From positions 4,154,501-4,218,500 of the forward strand of contig NZ_CP031834.1 in assembly GCF_003590645.1 (NCBI RefSeq): 64,000 nucleotides of DNA, written 5' to 3'. This DNA comes from Mesorhizobium sp. DCY119. Its GTDB lineage: Bacteria > Pseudomonadota > Alphaproteobacteria > Rhizobiales > Rhizobiaceae. Shown here in pieces: positions 16,879 to 25,078 of the stretch (the first letter of the stretch is position 1; each line of letters starts with the position of its first letter). Both the position numbers and the translations under genes were made by a program. The notes beneath the pieces are model-generated. The model did no database searches. It was not told the origin of the DNA and saw nothing but the letters and a program-made list of their open reading frames with translations.

Positions 16879-16928
16879 GATATAGCGCAGCCAATGGTGC
16901 ATTGCAACATCTTTTGTGCACTGCAACA
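16879..16928 (-). promoter_or_regulatory. Phasin promoter with two GTGCAYTGCAACA direct repeats (candidate PhaR operator)
   Basis: On the minus strand, -35 TTGCAA (16907-16902) and -10 TATATC (16884-16879) are separated by exactly 17 bp, about 60 bp before the phasin start. Two 13-bp direct repeats, GTGCATTGCAACA (16897-16909) and GTGCACTGCAACA (16916-16928), differ at one base; the first covers the -35. PhaR proteins of alphaproteobacteria bind TGC/GCA-rich sites at phasin promoters and are released by PHB, so repression by occlusion is the likely mode. The assignment is inferred. Confidence 0.6.
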
Positions 16929-17080
16929 AGACCGTCATCCAGGCAGGCCAAAACATTAAGGCGCGTTAACCAAACCATCGGGTTTCGGTGCTCAAACGCG
17001 CTGTTTTGTGGACGTTTGCCCCGCCGCCTTGTTATTAACAAAGAGTTAACCGCAGAGAATCTGTCTCCGCCTGGGAGTTC

Positions 17081-20000
17081 GTGCAGCGCATGCCGTCAGC
17101 TTCGTATTCGTTCATCGATGTAGCCATACTCGACGACGTGCGGCAGCGTTTCGCGGCCGGCGACGCGCTGGCCATCCTGACGACCGACCTCGACCAGGTG
17201 ATCTGGGCGAACGGACCGGGTGCGGCACTGCTCGGCTATCCCGACATCGAATCGATCATCGGCGAGCCGCCCCTGCTCGGGCCGACCGCCAGACGCCAGA
17301 TCATGGCGACGAGCGGCTTTCCGCGCATAGGCCGCGACCGGACCCTTGCCGTGCGGCTGGCGACCGGGGTCAGCAGCCGCGCCGTCAATTTCACCGCAAG
17401 CGCGCTGACCTTGCCGGATGGTGAGGACGCGATATTGCTGGCGGTGCCCGCCGTACAGACCAGCGGTCGCAGCGACGGCGAAATTGCCGAGCGCGCCATA
17501 AGCGGCCTGGACGAGCGCGGCCAGTTCGCAGCCTTGATCGACGCTCGCGGTGCGGTGGAGGCAGCCTCGCAGGGTTTCGCCGGGCTCGGCATCTCGCAAA
17601 AGACACTGGCCGAGATGGTCGTGGAATTAAGCGGCGAACGCGAGCGGCTGGTGAAGCGGATGGTTCCGGGTGCGGAGCGCTCCTTCCCCGCCGGCCTGGC
17701 GCGGCTGGTCGACGAGCCTGCCCGGCATCTGCTGGTGGTGATCGACGAACGCCAGTTCGCCGACGACGAGATGGCGACGGCTGAAGCTCCCGACGACAAG
17801 CCTTCTGCGCCTGCGGCTCCGGTGGCCGAGGTTCCGTTGGTGCCTGCAGCCTCGGTGGCAGATGTGCTGGCGCATGTTTCGGCACCGGCCGACGCAAAGC
17901 CGGCCACCACTGCCGAAAGCCCGGCGACAGTCGCGACGGAAAGCCCCGTAGCGAATGTTCCCGCCGTAGAAGGCGATTCGTCCTCGCAGTTGCCGGTTTC
18001 GGAAGCGCCTGTGGAGGCCGCAGCCAAGGGCGATCACGACAACTGGTATTTCAATGCCGGTGAAGCCGGCAAGACCGGAGCCGATGCGGAACGCAAGCCG
18101 GTGGAGATCGACCGCATGGCGGCGCCCACGCGTTTTGTCTGGCGCACCGATGCCGAGGGGAAATTCAGCGCGGTCTCCAGCGAATTCGTCGAGGTGGTCG
18201 GGCCGCTCGCAGCGGATGTGATCGGCCGGCGCTTCCGCGATGTCGCCATGACCTTCGGGCTCGACCCGTCGGGCGAGATCGCCGACCTGCTCGACCGCCG
18301 CGATACATGGTCGGGCCGCTCGGTGCTGTGGCCGGTGGCCGGAACGGATTTGAAGATCCCCGTCGATCTCGCCGCCCTGCCCGTCTATGGCCGCGACCGC
18401 AATTTTGAAGGTTTTCGCGGTTTCGGCGTCGCCCGCAGGGCCGATGCGGTGACCGATCCCGAAGGGCTCGGTATGGTTCTGGTGCCTTCGACCGGCGAGC
18501 CGCGCGAAAGCACGGTGGCCGAAGAAACCCGCGAGCAGCCAGCATCTGAAAGCACGCAGGCCCCCGACCCGTTCCAGGGCGAGGTGCCGGCGCTGACCAT
18601 CGTGCCGAAACCCGACAACCGCCGCTTCGCCGACAAGGTCATCCGCCTGGCGGAGCATCGCCCGGCTGCCGTGCCGGAAAAAGGCCTTTCTCCCATCGAG
18701 CGCAGCGCGTTTCGCGAGATAGGCGAGCGGCTGAAGCAGCGCGGCGAAACCGCCGGCGCGGCTGAGAGCGAGGCCGGCGAACAGCCGGCGAACGACGAGG
18801 CAGGCAGGCAGGAGGCGGCCGAGCCCGTACTAGGCATTGCCGACGAGATTTCACCGGTCGAATTGCAGGAAGCCGAAGGTGCTGCATCAGAGCCGATCGT
18901 CCAAACGGAAACCGAGGTCACCGGACCGGAAACGCGCCCTGCCGAAATCCAGGGCGAAATGTTTGCTCCGGCAGCAGAGGAAGCGGACTTGGTCGCCGAG
19001 GCAACGGCCGATGACAAGCCCGGCGAAGACGCAGGCGCGCCGCAAGAGACACAGGACGTCGTCTCGTGGGACGAGCCCGTCATCGGGAACGCTGCGAACG
19101 ATACCATCCCTCCGGTTACCGGTATCGACGACGCGAGCCGGCTGGCGCATGACGATGACCGACCAGTTGCGGCAAATGGCAACGATGCCGACGGAGCAAC
19201 CAACGAACATGCCGCTGCGGCCGAAGAGGCCCCGGAACCCGCGACCGCCGAGTCCAGCGAATCCGCGCCGTCCGACACACCGATCCTCGAAAAGCTGCCG
19301 GTGCCGGTGCTGATCCATTCCGGCGATGTGCTGCACTATGCCAATGAAGAGTTCCTGACGCTGACGGCCTATGAGTCGGTCGAGCAACTCGCTGAAGCAG
19401 GCGGGCTCGATGCGCTGTTTGCCGAAAGCTATGACGACGAGTCGGCGGCCGAACAGCATCATCTCAAGCTGCGCACCGCCGACGGACTGGAATTTCCGAT
19501 CGAGGCGCTGCTGCGCTCCGTGCCGTGGCAGGGCGGCAAGGCGTTGATGCTGGTCATACGCCGCACCGGCGAGGCTGACATCGCGCCGCTTCAGGTGCTG
19601 TCGCCGAGCGAAAGCGAGCTGCACAGCCGCGTCGCCGAAATGCGCACCATCATCGACACGGCAACCGATGGCGTCGTGCTGATTTCCAATGACGGCACGA
19701 TCCGCTCGATCAGCCGGCCGGCCGAGGCGCTGTTCGGTTTCGACAGCGACGAGGTGACCGGCAAGCCCTTCGCCTCACTTTTCGCCATGGAAAGCCAGCG
19801 CGCCGCGCATGACTATCTCAACGGCATGTCGGACCATGGCGTCGCTAGCGTGCTCAATGACGGGCGCGAGGTGATCGGCCGCGAAGCGCAGGGCCGCTTC
19901 ATTCCGCTGTTCATGACCATCGGCCGCCTGCCCAACGAGAGCGGCTATTGCGCCGTCGTGCGCGACATCACCCAGTGGAAGCGGGCCGAGGAAGAGCTTA

Positions 20001-20737
20001 CGCAGGCGCGCAGCGTGGCCGAGCGTGCCTCTTCGCAGAAGACGGATTTCCTGGCCCGCGTCAGCCACGAAATCCGCACGCCGCTCAACGCCATCATCGG
20101 CTTTTCCGAACTGATGGTCGACGAGAAGTTCGGGCCGATCGCCAACGATCGCTACCGCGACTATCTGCGCGACATCAACCGCTCGGGCAACCATGTGCTC
20201 GACCTCGTCAACGACTTGCTCGACATTTCGAAGATCGAGGCCGGCCAGCAGGAAATGGCCCATGAGGCGGTGTCGCTCAACGACACGCTGGGCGAGACGG
20301 TGGCAATGATGCAGCCGCAGGCCAACCGCGAGCGCGTCATCATCCGCTCCAGCTTCGCCTCGAAACTGCCCGACGTGGTCGCCGACCTGCGCTCGATCCG
20401 CCAGATCGCGCTCAACGTGCTGTCCAACGCCATCCGCTACACGCAGGCCGGCGGGCAGGTCATCGTCTCGACCGCCTACGAGGCTTCGGGCGACATCGTC
20501 ATGCGGGTGCGCGACACCGGCATCGGCATGACCCATGCCGAGATCGAACAGGCGCTGAAACCCTTCAAGCAGATCAACGCCCTGAAGCGCGCGCGCGGCG
20601 ACGGCACCGGGCTCGGCCTGCCGCTGACCAAGGCGATGGTCGAAGCCAACCGCGCCCGGTTCTCGATTACCTCGACGCCCGGCGAAGGCACGATGGTGGA
20701 AGTGACATTTCCGTCGACGCGGGTGCTGGCGGAGTAG
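17081..20737 (+). CDS. Large PAS-domain sensor histidine kinase (PdhS/PleC/DivJ-like)
   Basis: About 1,218 residues from GTG 17081, or 1,215 from ATG 17090. Order: an N-terminal PAS-like domain (about 15-120); a linker; a second PAS-like domain (about 345-440); a long Ala/Glu/Pro-rich disordered stretch (about 460-730); two further PAS domains (about 735-830 and 848-965); then HisKA with His996 in RVSHEIRTPLNAIIGFSEL, and HATPase_c with the N-box Asn at 1116 and the G2 box GDGTGLGLPL. No membrane helix is seen, so it is cytoplasmic. The kinase core matches the PleC/DivJ/PdhS group that acts on DivK in the CtrA cell-cycle pathway. Which family member it is cannot be settled here. Confidence 0.9.
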   Translation: MQRMPSASYSFIDVAILDDVRQRFAAGDALAILTTDLDQVIWANGPGAALLGYPDIESIIGEPPLLGPTARRQIMATSGFPRIGRDRTLAVRLATGVSSRAVNFTASALTLPDGEDAILLAVPAVQTSGRSDGEIAERAISGLDERGQFAALIDARGAVEAASQGFAGLGISQKTLAEMVVELSGERERLVKRMVPGAERSFPAGLARLVDEPARHLLVVIDERQFADDEMATAEAPDDKPSAPAAPVAEVPLVPAASVADVLAHVSAPADAKPATTAESPATVATESPVANVPAVEGDSSSQLPVSEAPVEAAAKGDHDNWYFNAGEAGKTGADAERKPVEIDRMAAPTRFVWRTDAEGKFSAVSSEFVEVVGPLAADVIGRRFRDVAMTFGLDPSGEIADLLDRRDTWSGRSVLWPVAGTDLKIPVDLAALPVYGRDRNFEGFRGFGVARRADAVTDPEGLGMVLVPSTGEPRESTVAEETREQPASESTQAPDPFQGEVPALTIVPKPDNRRFADKVIRLAEHRPAAVPEKGLSPIERSAFREIGERLKQRGETAGAAESEAGEQPANDEAGRQEAAEPVLGIADEISPVELQEAEGAASEPIVQTETEVTGPETRPAEIQGEMFAPAAEEADLVAEATADDKPGEDAGAPQETQDVVSWDEPVIGNAANDTIPPVTGIDDASRLAHDDDRPVAANGNDADGATNEHAAAAEEAPEPATAESSESAPSDTPILEKLPVPVLIHSGDVLHYANEEFLTLTAYESVEQLAEAGGLDALFAESYDDESAAEQHHLKLRTADGLEFPIEALLRSVPWQGGKALMLVIRRTGEADIAPLQVLSPSESELHSRVAEMRTIIDTATDGVVLISNDGTIRSISRPAEALFGFDSDEVTGKPFASLFAMESQRAAHDYLNGMSDHGVASVLNDGREVIGREAQGRFIPLFMTIGRLPNESGYCAVVRDITQWKRAEEELTQARSVAERASSQKTDFLARVSHEIRTPLNAIIGFSELMVDEKFGPIANDRYRDYLRDINRSGNHVLDLVNDLLDISKIEAGQQEMAHEAVSLNDTLGETVAMMQPQANRERVIIRSSFASKLPDVVADLRSIRQIALNVLSNAIRYTQAGGQVIVSTAYEASGDIVMRVRDTGIGMTHAEIEQALKPFKQINALKRARGDGTGLGLPLTKAMVEANRARFSITSTPGEGTMVEVTFPSTRVLAE

Positions 20738-20773
20738 AGGGGCGGCTGTGCGCACCCATCAAGAACTGCGCCC

Positions 20774-21127
20774 GTGAATGAAACCGAACCTCATCCGCGC
20801 CGGCGCATCTGGCCCTTCCTGGGGTATGCGCTCCTCATAATCGCCCTGCCCGTCGCCTTGATGGGACTGATGCCGGCGAATGAATACAAGGCGTGGGGCG
20901 GGGACGGGATCGATTGCGACGGGCCGGGGCTGGTGTTCTTTTTCGCCGGGCTGGGCATCGCCTTGTACGGCGTCGGAGCACTCGTGAACGGGCGGCATTT
21001 CAGGAAGCCCTTGAGGGTTGCGGTTGCCTGCGCCTGTCTGTCGGTCTGCCTGGCGCTCGGCGTCAACCTCGTTGCCGCCATCAAGGAGCAGCGTTTGAAT
21101 GATGCTGTCCCCGAGATGTGCGGCTAG
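20774..21127 (+). CDS. Small membrane protein, 117 aa
   Basis: GTG start. Three hydrophobic segments: FLGYALLIIALPVALMGLM (about 15-33), GLVFFFAGLGIALYGVGALV (about 52-71) and VAVACACLSVCLALGVNLVAAI (about 82-103). The second loop holds GIDCDGPG. No known family. It follows the kinase gene by 36 bp on the same strand and could be co-transcribed. Function unknown. Confidence 0.65.
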   Translation: MNETEPHPRRRIWPFLGYALLIIALPVALMGLMPANEYKAWGGDGIDCDGPGLVFFFAGLGIALYGVGALVNGRHFRKPLRVAVACACLSVCLALGVNLVAAIKEQRLNDAVPEMCG

Positions 21128-21131
21128 ATCC

Positions 21132-21593
21132 TCATCGAACATTCCAGCCGTAATGCGTTACCGGGTCACCGGTTCGGGGATGGACATCGTCGCGGAGAAA
21201 AATCAGGCCGGCTTTCTCGTAAAAGCGGCGTGCTCTCATATTCGCAGACCGCGTATACAGCGTGAAACCCTCCGGCATCGCAGTCTTGCAGTGAGCGAGA
21301 AGCGCCTGACCAACGCCACCGCCGATCGATCCGGGGCGAACGAACAGTTCGGCGAGAACCGCCTCCCGCGGCTTTATCGCGGCAAAGCCAATCACTTCAT
21401 CGCCGCGAACAGCGACCGTCACGGTCCAGCCCGCAGACTCCAGATCGACCCGCTCTCTCAGCTCATTTTGGGTCGGCATTGTCGGAGGGCCGACGCCTTC
21501 AAGGCTCGCGCTGCTGTGCCAGATATCGGCAATCGCGTCATGGTCGGCCTTGGTCGCGGGCCGGAGTTCACAGATCGGATTTTTCTCGTTCAT
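21132..21593 (-). CDS. GNAT-family N-acetyltransferase
   Basis: 153 residues. The GNAT fold is recognisable from ELRPATKADHDAIADIWHSS, GFAAIKPREAVLAELFVRPGSIGGGVGQALL (acetyl-CoA loop) and ARRFYEKAGLIFLRDDVHPRTGDPVTHYGW. The C-terminal pattern fits small acetyltransferases of unknown acceptor specificity. It converges on the small membrane protein gene with 4 bp between stop codons. Confidence 0.87.
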   Translation of the reverse strand: MNEKNPICELRPATKADHDAIADIWHSSASLEGVGPPTMPTQNELRERVDLESAGWTVTVAVRGDEVIGFAAIKPREAVLAELFVRPGSIGGGVGQALLAHCKTAMPEGFTLYTRSANMRARRFYEKAGLIFLRDDVHPRTGDPVTHYGWNVR

Positions 21594-21815
21594 GCCCTTT
21601 CTCTAACGGCCAGGGCATAGACAAAGCAACGTCCGCGAAACAGGGCCCGGGAATGCGCTGGGCGCGTTTCTCAAGACCTTGTCGGTGGACTATGAAAGCG
21701 TGGAAATGAAGCTCATTCACAACCGAACGCGGCCAAGTTGAAACAACCCGTTCAGCATAGCTTCGCGCGATATACTTTTTGGAAAACTCACGGAAAGCTG
21801 CCAAAAACCGTCCAG

Positions 21816-21832
21816 TTTAGAATAATTCTAAA
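21816..21832. promoter_or_regulatory. Irr box / iron control element TTTAGAATAATTCTAAA
   Basis: A 17-bp palindrome with perfect 7-bp arms around TAA, identical in its arms to the iron control element (TTTAGAA-N3-TTCTAAA) bound by the haem-responsive regulator Irr in Hyphomicrobiales. It lies 127 bp before the fbpA start codon. A candidate promoter follows (TTGGTC at 21845-21850, 18-bp spacer, TATAAA at 21869-21874), so the box sits just upstream of -35, a place compatible with activation under iron limitation. The 365-bp gap that holds it contains no other feature I can support. Confidence 0.85.
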
Positions 21833-21958
21833 CTATTGAATTCATTGGTCTTTGCCTTGACCAGGCTTTATAAATAGACGAGTAGACGATCGGCTCGGCA
21901 ATGGCGCCGTCGCCAGCAAACCCCTGGGGCCTTGAACCCCTCTGGTCAGGAGAGAGAC

Positions 21959-23008
21959 ATGACAATTGGAAACGCCCGGTCGAAGATGGCCGGATACGCT
22001 GCTTTTGCCCTCGCCACCCTCTTTGCAGGCACCGCGCTCGCGGACGGCACCGTCAACATCTACACCTATCGCCAGCCCGAGCTGGTCCAGCCGGTGCTCG
22101 ACGCCTTCACCGCCGAGACCGGGATCAAGACCGAGGTTCTGTTCCTCGACAAGGGCCTGGAAGAACGCATTCTCGCCGAAGGCCAGAATTCGCCCGCCGA
22201 CGTCATCATGACGGTCGATATCGCCCGCCTGACCACCGCCAAGGAAAAGGGCGTGACGCAGGCGCTGGACGACGCCACCATCAACGCCAACCTGCCCGCC
22301 GAATATCGCGACCCGGAAGGCCACTGGTTCGGCCTGACCAAGCGCGCCCGCGTCGTCTATGCCTCGAAGGATCGCGTCAAGGACACGGCGATCACCTATG
22401 CCGATCTGGCCGACCCGAAGTGGAAGGGCAAGATCTGCATCCGTTCGGGCCAGCATGACTACAATCTGGCGCTGTTCGGCGCGGCGATTGCCCATTGGGG
22501 TCCGGAAAAGGCCGAAGAGTGGATGAAGGGCGTTAAGGCCAATCTGGCGCGCAAGCCGGAAGGCGGCGACCGTCCGCAGGCCAAGGCAATCGCTGCCGGC
22601 GAATGCGATATCGCCATCGGCAACACCTACTATGTCGGCCTGATGCGGACCAACGACAAGGACCCGCAGGAAAAGGAATGGGGCAATGCCATCAACGTCA
22701 TCTTCCCGACCTGGGAAAACGGCCTGACGCATGTGAACATTTCGGGTGCGGCACTCGCCAAATACGCACCGAACCACGACAATGCGGTGAAGCTCATCCA
22801 GTTCCTGTCGAGCCACAAGGCGCAGCAGGTCTATGCCGAGAAGAATTTCGAATACCCGGTCGAGCCGGGCCTTGAGCCCTCGCCGGTGGTCAAGGAATTC
22901 GGCGAGCTGAAGGCCGATACGCTGCCGCTGGCCGAGATCGCCAAGAACCGCAAGGCCGCTTCCGAAATGGTCGACCGCGTCGGCCTCGACGACGGCCCGG
23001 CAAGCTGA
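21959..23008 (+). CDS. fbpA: Ferric iron ABC transporter, periplasmic binding protein
   Basis: 349 residues from ATG 21959, behind AGGAGAG. A signal peptide ending AGTALA|DG is clear (about 28 residues). The mature protein is an FbpA/FutA-type ferric-binding protein: VNIYTYRQPELVQPVL at the start, TKRARVVYASKDRV in the middle, and the double tyrosine Tyr224-Tyr225 in GNTYYVGL that supplies iron ligands. It captures Fe3+ in the periplasm for the permease FbpB, next on the strand. An Irr box lies upstream. A hairpin with a T-run separates it from fbpB, which would keep binding protein in excess. Confidence 0.93.
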   Translation: MTIGNARSKMAGYAAFALATLFAGTALADGTVNIYTYRQPELVQPVLDAFTAETGIKTEVLFLDKGLEERILAEGQNSPADVIMTVDIARLTTAKEKGVTQALDDATINANLPAEYRDPEGHWFGLTKRARVVYASKDRVKDTAITYADLADPKWKGKICIRSGQHDYNLALFGAAIAHWGPEKAEEWMKGVKANLARKPEGGDRPQAKAIAAGECDIAIGNTYYVGLMRTNDKDPQEKEWGNAINVIFPTWENGLTHVNISGAALAKYAPNHDNAVKLIQFLSSHKAQQVYAEKNFEYPVEPGLEPSPVVKEFGELKADTLPLAEIAKNRKAASEMVDRVGLDDGPAS

Positions 23009-23029
23009 GGCCGTGATTTGATCAAGGGG

Positions 23030-23064
23030 AAGCCGGGCAATCGTAGCCCGGCTTTTCCGTTTTT
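23030..23064 (+). terminator. Intercistronic terminator/attenuator between fbpA and fbpB
   Basis: The 9-bp stem AAGCCGGGC/GCCCGGCTT (23030-23038 with 23046-23054) is followed by TTCCGTTTTT. It is a good intrinsic terminator placed inside the presumed fbpAB operon. Partial read-through would give more binding protein than permease, a common arrangement. Confidence 0.75.
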
Positions 23065-23078
23065 GAACCGAGCGTGAA

Positions 23079-24794
23079 TTGACCGCACTGCAACGCATCG
23101 AGGACGCGCCTGCCGCCGGGGCCAAGCCGCCGCTGCCGCTGCGCGTCAAGCGCAACCGCCATGTGCCGGCGCATCTGCTGGCGCTTGCGGTTTCGGCCTG
23201 CGTTCTGCTGCCGATCCTGTCGCTGGCCTATGTCGCGCTGAGCGGAACCGGCGAGGATTGGCCGCACCTGATTGCCAATGTGCTGCCGGGCTCCAGCATC
23301 ACCACGCTCTACCTGATGGCGCTGGTGGCGATACTGACCTCGGTCGCCGGTGTCACTGGCGCGTGGCTGGTCGTGGCCTACGAGTTTCCGTTGCGCAGGA
23401 CGCTGTCCTGGGCGCTTGTGCTGCCGCTGGCGGTGCCGCCCTATCTCGCTGCCTACGCCTTCGGCGAGTTCTTTCACTACACCGGCCCGGTGCAGGGCCT
23501 GGTGCGCGAAATTTTCGGCTTCCAGACCATCCGTGACTACTGGTTTCCCGATATCCGCTCGACGCCCGGGGCAGCCTTCGTTCTGTCGTCGGTGCTCTAC
23601 CCCTATGTCTATCTGACGACGCGCATCATCTTCCTTATGCAGGGCCGCAACATCGCCGATGTGGCGCGCACGCTGGGTGCGAAACCGTCAAAAGTGTTCT
23701 GGCGCGTGCTGCTGCCGGTGGCGCGGCCGGCGATCGTCGCCGGCGTGGCGCTGGTGCTGATGGAGACGATCAACGACATTGGTGCTGCCGAATATCTCGG
23801 CGTGCGCACGCTGACCTTCTCGGTCTATGCGACCTGGCTGAACCGCGGCAGTCTCGAGGGTGGCGCGCAGATCGCGTTGCTGATGCTGCTGCTGGTGTTC
23901 CTGCTGCTTGCCGCCGAGCAATGGGCGCGGCGGCGCCAGCGCTTCCACACCGGCCGGGCCACGCATATGCGCGCGCGCCCTCCCCGCGTCCGCCTCGGCG
24001 GCTGGCACGCCGTGCTGGCGCTGCTGGCGACCTGCCTGCCGGTGTTGTGCGGCTTCGGCATTCCGATGTTCGTCTTCGGCCAGTATGCGGCGCGGCGGCT
24101 GGAGCAGTTCTCCTCGCCGGCACTCGGGCAAGCCTTTCTGCACAGCGTCGCGACCGCTGCGGTGACCGCGCTCATCACCGTCGTGCTGGCGCTGTTTCTC
24201 ATCAACGCAGTGCGGCTGGCACGCTCGCATACGATCACCGGTGCGGTGCGTCTGGCCTCGATCGGCTATGCCCTGCCCGGCGGCATTCTCGGGCTCGGGC
24301 TGCTGTTTGCGCTCGCCCGTTTCGACAATACGATCGACGCGTTTTCCCGCGCCCATCTCGGCTTCAGCACGGGACTGCTGCTCACCGGCTCGGCGGCTGC
24401 CGTGGTGATCGCCTGCGCCATCCGATTCCTGGCGCTTGCCGAAAGCGCGATCCGCTCGGGCATGGAGAAGCTGCCGCCCAATCTCGACGAAGCCGCCCGC
24501 AGCCTGGGCCAGACGCCGGCGCGCAGTGCAGCACGCGTGCTGCTGCCGCTGCTCAAGCCGGCGATCTTCACCGCCGCCGTGCTGGTGTTCGTCGACACGA
24601 TCAAGGAACTGTCGGCAACGATCCTGCTGCGGCCATTCGGCTTCAACACGCTGGCGACCTATGTTTACGAGAACGCCTCGCGCGGTGTGCCGGAAGATGG
24701 CGCGGTGGCGGCGATCCTCATCATCCTGACGGCGCTGGTGCCGGTGCTGCTTCTGTCCGGCGCGCTCGCCCGCGACCGCGAAGCGCAGATGTGA
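23079..24794 (+). CDS. fbpB: Ferric iron ABC transporter permease, fused two-domain
   Basis: 571 residues from a TTG start with a poor ribosome site. Twelve predicted helices make two fused BPD_transp_1 halves, each with its EAA loop: VARTLGAKPSKVFWRVLLP at about 190-210 and EAARSLGQTPARSAARVLLP at about 470-490. It is the inner-membrane channel of an FbpABC/FutABC-type Fe3+ importer. No ATPase gene (fbpC) follows; after the stop there is only a hairpin and a gap, then an unrelated minus-strand gene. The ATPase must be encoded elsewhere or shared. Confidence 0.9.
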   Translation: MTALQRIEDAPAAGAKPPLPLRVKRNRHVPAHLLALAVSACVLLPILSLAYVALSGTGEDWPHLIANVLPGSSITTLYLMALVAILTSVAGVTGAWLVVAYEFPLRRTLSWALVLPLAVPPYLAAYAFGEFFHYTGPVQGLVREIFGFQTIRDYWFPDIRSTPGAAFVLSSVLYPYVYLTTRIIFLMQGRNIADVARTLGAKPSKVFWRVLLPVARPAIVAGVALVLMETINDIGAAEYLGVRTLTFSVYATWLNRGSLEGGAQIALLMLLLVFLLLAAEQWARRRQRFHTGRATHMRARPPRVRLGGWHAVLALLATCLPVLCGFGIPMFVFGQYAARRLEQFSSPALGQAFLHSVATAAVTALITVVLALFLINAVRLARSHTITGAVRLASIGYALPGGILGLGLLFALARFDNTIDAFSRAHLGFSTGLLLTGSAAAVVIACAIRFLALAESAIRSGMEKLPPNLDEAARSLGQTPARSAARVLLPLLKPAIFTAAVLVFVDTIKELSATILLRPFGFNTLATYVYENASRGVPEDGAVAAILIILTALVPVLLLSGALARDREAQM

Positions 24795-24816
24795 CTTTCC
24801 CTGCCGCAAAAGAAAA

Positions 24817-24838
24817 AGGCGTTCCAAAGGGAACGCCT
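24817..24838 (-). terminator. Hairpin after fbpB with T-run on the minus strand
   Basis: The stem AGGCGTTCC/GGAACGCCT has a loop of four bases. The T-run (TTTTTCTTTT) lies on the minus-strand side; the plus strand continues GAGTGTTGATTG with no good T-run. It may end fbpAB transcripts weakly or act on the opposite strand. The rest of the gap to 25078 shows nothing else except the hairpin at 25038-25072. Confidence 0.5.
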
Positions 24839-25037
24839 GAGTGTTGATTGCTGTCACAACGGGGACTTGAGCGAACTGGCTTTCCTCGGGAGGTGAGGAA
24901 CGGGATTTCTCCCTCAAGTTACGCACGAATATCGCGGCCAATCCTTAACAAGTCCTTACCGGAATGCGATTCAGTTTACGAAAGTGTACCACTCATGAAA
25001 TCTCGGTAAATTTCATGGTGACGATTGGTTAACCATA

Positions 25038-25072
25038 CCGCCGCCCGTCGCGTTCTGCACGACAGGCGGCGG
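25038..25072 (-). terminator. Strong hairpin just downstream of the heme peroxidase gene
   Basis: CCGCCGCC-type arms pair around CGTTCTGCA and extend to 13 bp with one mismatch. It starts 7 bp after the peroxidase stop codon on the minus strand. No clear T-run follows, so it could be a terminator or an mRNA 3' stabilising stem. Confidence 0.45.
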
Positions 25073-25078
25073 GGCTCT

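Noticed and set aside
23688-24941. 417-residue minus-strand frame opposite fbpB
   Set aside because: Gln/Arg/His-rich antisense shadow; fbpB has clear transporter features.
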